From contig CAJMEU010000008.1 in NCBI GenBank assembly GCA_905212515.1, positions 1 through 31,870 of the forward strand: 31,870 bases of DNA. The letters run 5' to 3'. A program made the position numbers and the translations under genes. Position 1 is the first letter of the stretch, and each line of letters begins with the position of its first letter. This stretch comes from an uncultured Oscillospiraceae bacterium (lineage in GTDB: Bacteria > Bacillota > Clostridia > Oscillospirales > Ruminococcaceae). Below, piece after piece: positions 29,915-31,870 of this stretch. Under the pieces are notes generated by a model, which did not search any database, was not told the DNA's origin, and worked only from the letters and a program-made list of their open reading frames with translations.

Positions 29915-31216
29915 ATGTACAAACAAACTTTGATCGATACCATTGCCGCCCGCGAGGTGCTGGACTCCCGCGGGAACCCCACGGTGGAAGCCTGCGTGCG
30001 CCTGTGCTGCGGGGCCGAAGGCACGGCCTGCGCGCCCAGCGGGGCGTCCACGGGGGAATTTGAGGCACTGGAACTGCGCGACGGCGACGCGGGCCGCTTC
30101 GGCGGCAAAGGCGTGCGCAGGGCCGTGGGCCATGTGAACGGCGAGCTGTGCGCCGCCCTGCGGGGCCTGGACGCCGCCGACACGCGGAACCTGGACGCGG
30201 CCATGCTGCGGCTGGACGGCACGGCGGATAAATCGCGCCTGGGGGCCAACGCCCTGCTGGCCGTGTCCCTGGCCGCCGCCAAGACCGCGGCCGCCGCGCT
30301 GGGGCTGCCGCTGTACCGCTTCGTGGGTGGCGCGGCCGCCTGCGTGCTGCCCGTGCCCATGATGAACGTGCTGAACGGCGGCGCCCACGCGGCCAACAAC
30401 CTGGACGTGCAGGAATTCATGATCCTGCCCGTGGGCGCGCCCAGCTTCCACGAGGCCGTGCGCTGGTGCGCCGAGGTGTTCGCCGCGCTGCGCGGCCTGC
30501 TGCAAGCCCGGGGCCTGGTGACGGCCGTGGGCGACGAGGGCGGCTTCGCCCCGGACCTGGAGGGCGACGAGGCGGCGCTGGAGCTGCTGCTGCAGGCCAT
30601 CGAGGCCGCGGGCTACCGGCCCGGGGAGGACTTCATGCTGGCGCTGGACGCGGCGGCCAGCGAGTGGAAAAGCGGCGAGGCAGGCCGCTACAAGCTGCCC
30701 AAATCCGGCCGGAGCTATACCGCACAGGAGCTGGCGGCCCACTGGGAAGCCCTGTGCGGGAAGTATCCGGTGCGCTCCATCGAGGACGGCCTGGACGAGG
30801 AGGACTGGGACGGCTGGCAGGTGCTGACCCGCGCCCTGGGCAACAAGGTGCAGCTGGTGGGCGACGACCTGTTCGTGACCAACACCCGGCGCCTGGCCCG
30901 CGGCATCGACCTTGGCTGCGGCAACGCCCTGCTGGTAAAGCCCAATCAGATCGGCACGCTTTCCGAGACCATGGACGCCGTGCGCCTGGCCAAGAGCGCG
31001 GGGTACGGGGCCATTTTGTCCCACCGTTCGGGCGAGACGGAGGACACCACCATCGCCGACCTGGCCGTGGCGCTGAACGCCGGGCAGATCAAGACCGGCG
31101 CGCCCAGCCGCAGCGAGCGGGTGGCCAAATACAACCGCCTGATGCGCATTGAACTGGAGCTGGGCGAGGCGGCCCGCTACGGCGGGCGGGGGGTGTTCCC
31201 CGCCGCTTTAGGGTAA
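29915..31216 (+). CDS. eno: Enolase
   Basis: A 433-residue glycolytic enolase converting 2-phosphoglycerate to phosphoenolpyruvate. The N-terminal block AREVLDSRGNPTVE and loop PSGASTGEFEALELRDGD are intact. So are VGDEGGFAP (proton-donor Glu region), the Mg2+ ligands in MLALDAA, SIEDGLDE and VGDDLF, the catalytic lysine in LLVKPNQIGTL, and SHRSGETEDTTIADLAV. Length is normal. The ATG at 29915 follows AAGGAAGGAACTGTT. It diverges from ldh; the 175-bp gap holds both promoters, though a clear plus-strand promoter was not found. An intrinsic terminator lies about 375 bp downstream, after a structured region. Confidence 0.97.
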   Translation: MYKQTLIDTIAAREVLDSRGNPTVEACVRLCCGAEGTACAPSGASTGEFEALELRDGDAGRFGGKGVRRAVGHVNGELCAALRGLDAADTRNLDAAMLRLDGTADKSRLGANALLAVSLAAAKTAAAALGLPLYRFVGGAAACVLPVPMMNVLNGGAHAANNLDVQEFMILPVGAPSFHEAVRWCAEVFAALRGLLQARGLVTAVGDEGGFAPDLEGDEAALELLLQAIEAAGYRPGEDFMLALDAAASEWKSGEAGRYKLPKSGRSYTAQELAAHWEALCGKYPVRSIEDGLDEEDWDGWQVLTRALGNKVQLVGDDLFVTNTRRLARGIDLGCGNALLVKPNQIGTLSETMDAVRLAKSAGYGAILSHRSGETEDTTIADLAVALNAGQIKTGAPSRSERVAKYNRLMRIELELGEAARYGGRGVFPAALG

Positions 31217-31324
31217 GGGGCGGCGGGCTTTGGGGCTGGACTGCCAAGGATGACGCCCGGGGCGGGGCTGCTGGCGGCGGCCGGGTACGCGCCTTGATTT
31301 TACGTTTATTTTTACGGTGGGTTT

Positions 31325-31563
31325 CTACTTTCTCAGCGTTGAGAAAGTAGCAAAGAGCGTCGGGGGCTTCCGCACCGGCTAAAAATTCATGGCATTCGAA
31401 ATAAGAAGCCATGAATTTTTTTAACGCCGGTGCTCCGAGGCCCCCAAACCCCTACGGCAAACAAAGTGGCGTTCGCGGCACGCTCTCTAACAGCAAATTG
31501 GCCATACGTTCGCTCCACGTTCCGTGGGCCGCGAACGGGATTTCTAATGGGGGCGTCGCCCCC
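31325..31563. repeat. Hairpin-dense intergenic region, possible MITE-like element or structured RNA
   Basis: Between eno and the last gene is a run of inverted repeats without coding signal. They are CTACTTTCTCA/TGAGAAAGTAG (31325-31350), a nested 84-bp palindrome (31362-31445, arms GGGGGC, GCACCGGC and AAAAATTCATGGC), GTTCGCGGC/GCCGCGAAC (31471-31536), CCACG/CGTGG (31515-31527) and GGGGGC/GCCCCC (31549-31563). TTTCTAC near the left edge (31322-31328) recurs inverted as GTAGAAA at about 31585-31591, which could be short terminal repeats. Bases 31217-31324 show nothing recognisable. Confidence 0.45.
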
Positions 31564-31592
31564 AAGCCCCCCTTTATCCTCTCTGTAGAAAG

Positions 31593-31622
31593 GCCCGGAT
31601 TTTCCGGGCTTTTTATTTTTTC
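31593..31622 (+). terminator. Rho-independent terminator downstream of eno and the hairpin region
   Basis: GCCCGGA (31593-31599) pairs with TCCGGGC (31603-31609) around a TTT loop, followed by a nearly pure T run to 31622. It would end the eno transcript or a separate structured RNA. Confidence 0.88.
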
Positions 31623-31683
31623 AGAAAATAATTCAAAATCTATGATATATCGTACACAACAAATTCTAAATTAATTTATACTG

Positions 31684-31700
31684 AAAATCCGAACGATTTT
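31684..31700. promoter_or_regulatory. Inverted repeat upstream of the ribbon-helix-helix gene
   Basis: AAAATC-CGAAC-GATTTT, a 6-bp dyad in an AT-rich stretch 44 bp before the start codon. A TATACT (31677-31682) overlaps the left side and could be a -10, though its -35 is poor. Ribbon-helix-helix proteins often repress themselves at such sites, so this is a candidate autoregulatory operator. Confidence 0.35.
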
Positions 31701-31743
31701 AATAAGTCGAATAATAAAAAAACAGATATGGAAGGTCAGACAA

Positions 31744-31870
31744 ATGTACCAGACATTCACCGTGCGGATAGAAGAAGAGCTATCGGAAAAATTGAAGTAC
31801 ATTGCGGACTGCGAAGGACGCACCAAGAACAGGCAGGTGGAACGCCTCATCAAAAACCTGGTGGCGGATT
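31744..31870 (+). CDS. Ribbon-helix-helix (Arc/MetJ-type) DNA-binding protein, truncated by window end
   Basis: The first 42 residues are present: MYQTFTVRIEEELSEKLKYI, then ADCEGRTKNRQVERLIKNLVAD. This is the ribbon-helix-helix pattern: a beta strand with alternating exposed residues (TFTVRI), helix A (EELSEKLKYIADCEG) and helix B starting with the helix-capping segment TKNRQVERLIKNL. The ATG at 31744 has AAGG about 8 nt upstream. Base composition here is much more AT-rich than the rest of the window, suggesting a different origin. Such small regulators often belong to toxin-antitoxin modules or mobile elements; the partner gene, if any, lies outside the window. Confidence 0.75.
   Translation, partial: MYQTFTVRIEEELSEKLKYIADCEGRTKNRQVERLIKNLVAD

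Noticed and set aside
27556..30600. A 1014-codon minus-strand open frame running through ldh and antisense to eno and the phosphodiesterase
   Set aside because: Only the segment 28797-29739 resembles a protein family (LDH, with its own start and ribosome-binding site). Upstream is antisense to enolase and downstream antisense to the EAL gene.
1..31870. CRISPR array, tRNA, rRNA, integrase or transposase
   Set aside because: No regularly spaced repeats, cloverleaf sequences or recombinase motifs were seen on either strand.

Overview
The window looks like a chromosomal segment of a high-GC, anaerobic, fermentative Clostridia-type Firmicute, plausibly near the Oscillospiraceae/Ruminococcaceae (inferred, no marker gene seen). 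The signs are strong AGGAGG ribosome-binding sites with frequent TTG and GTG starts, two T-box leaders, a ZTP (pfl) riboswitch, a c-di-GMP-I riboswitch, pyruvate formate-lyase and L-lactate dehydrogenase. Apart from an AT-rich right edge with a truncated ribbon-helix-helix gene, composition is uniform and there is no transposase, phage gene, CRISPR array, tRNA or rRNA.

Layout. 1-2054 (minus): an ECF sigma factor, a zinc-binding anti-sigma factor, a TM2-like membrane protein and a Pro/Ala-rich protein cut by the window edge. 2261-4783: a small-multidrug-export family protein (minus) and a DUF2207 membrane protein (plus), driven by back-to-back promoters that appear to share one TTGCAA -35 element. 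4845-7228 (plus): a MerR regulator with an overlapping ABC ATPase and permease, behind a MerR-type 19-bp-spacer promoter. 7286-10493 (minus): promoter, ZTP riboswitch, pflA, pflB; pflB is interrupted by TGA, TAA and TAG in one frame exactly 12 nt apart. 10536-13430 (minus): trkA-trkH potassium uptake. 13494-17672 (minus): two T-box transcripts, one (Ile-like specifier) for a BASS-family transporter and one (Leu-like specifier) for an iron-type dehydrogenase plus ilvE, together suggesting a branched-chain 2-oxo-acid module. 17722-28740: a divergent lipoprotein, then a c-di-GMP-riboswitch-controlled cluster: VTC-domain protein, DUF4956 membrane protein, CotH-type kinase, membrane-anchored glycoside hydrolase-like protein, HEAT-repeat protein, processive GT2 glycosyltransferase, and a degenerate-GGDEF/intact-EAL phosphodiesterase. 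28797-31622: ldh (minus, in-frame stop codon missing) and eno (plus), followed by a hairpin-dense region and the partial ribbon-helix-helix gene.

How it works together. The most system-like locus is 18683-28740. A c-di-GMP riboswitch that appears to be an ON switch precedes genes for making, modifying and trimming an extracellular polymer, and the last gene encodes a phosphodiesterase expected to degrade the same signal, which closes a feedback loop. The second theme is RNA-level sensing of metabolism: ZTP for formate/one-carbon flux at pfl, and uncharged branched-chain tRNAs for the keto-acid module. The two pyruvate-disposal genes both carry reading-frame anomalies.
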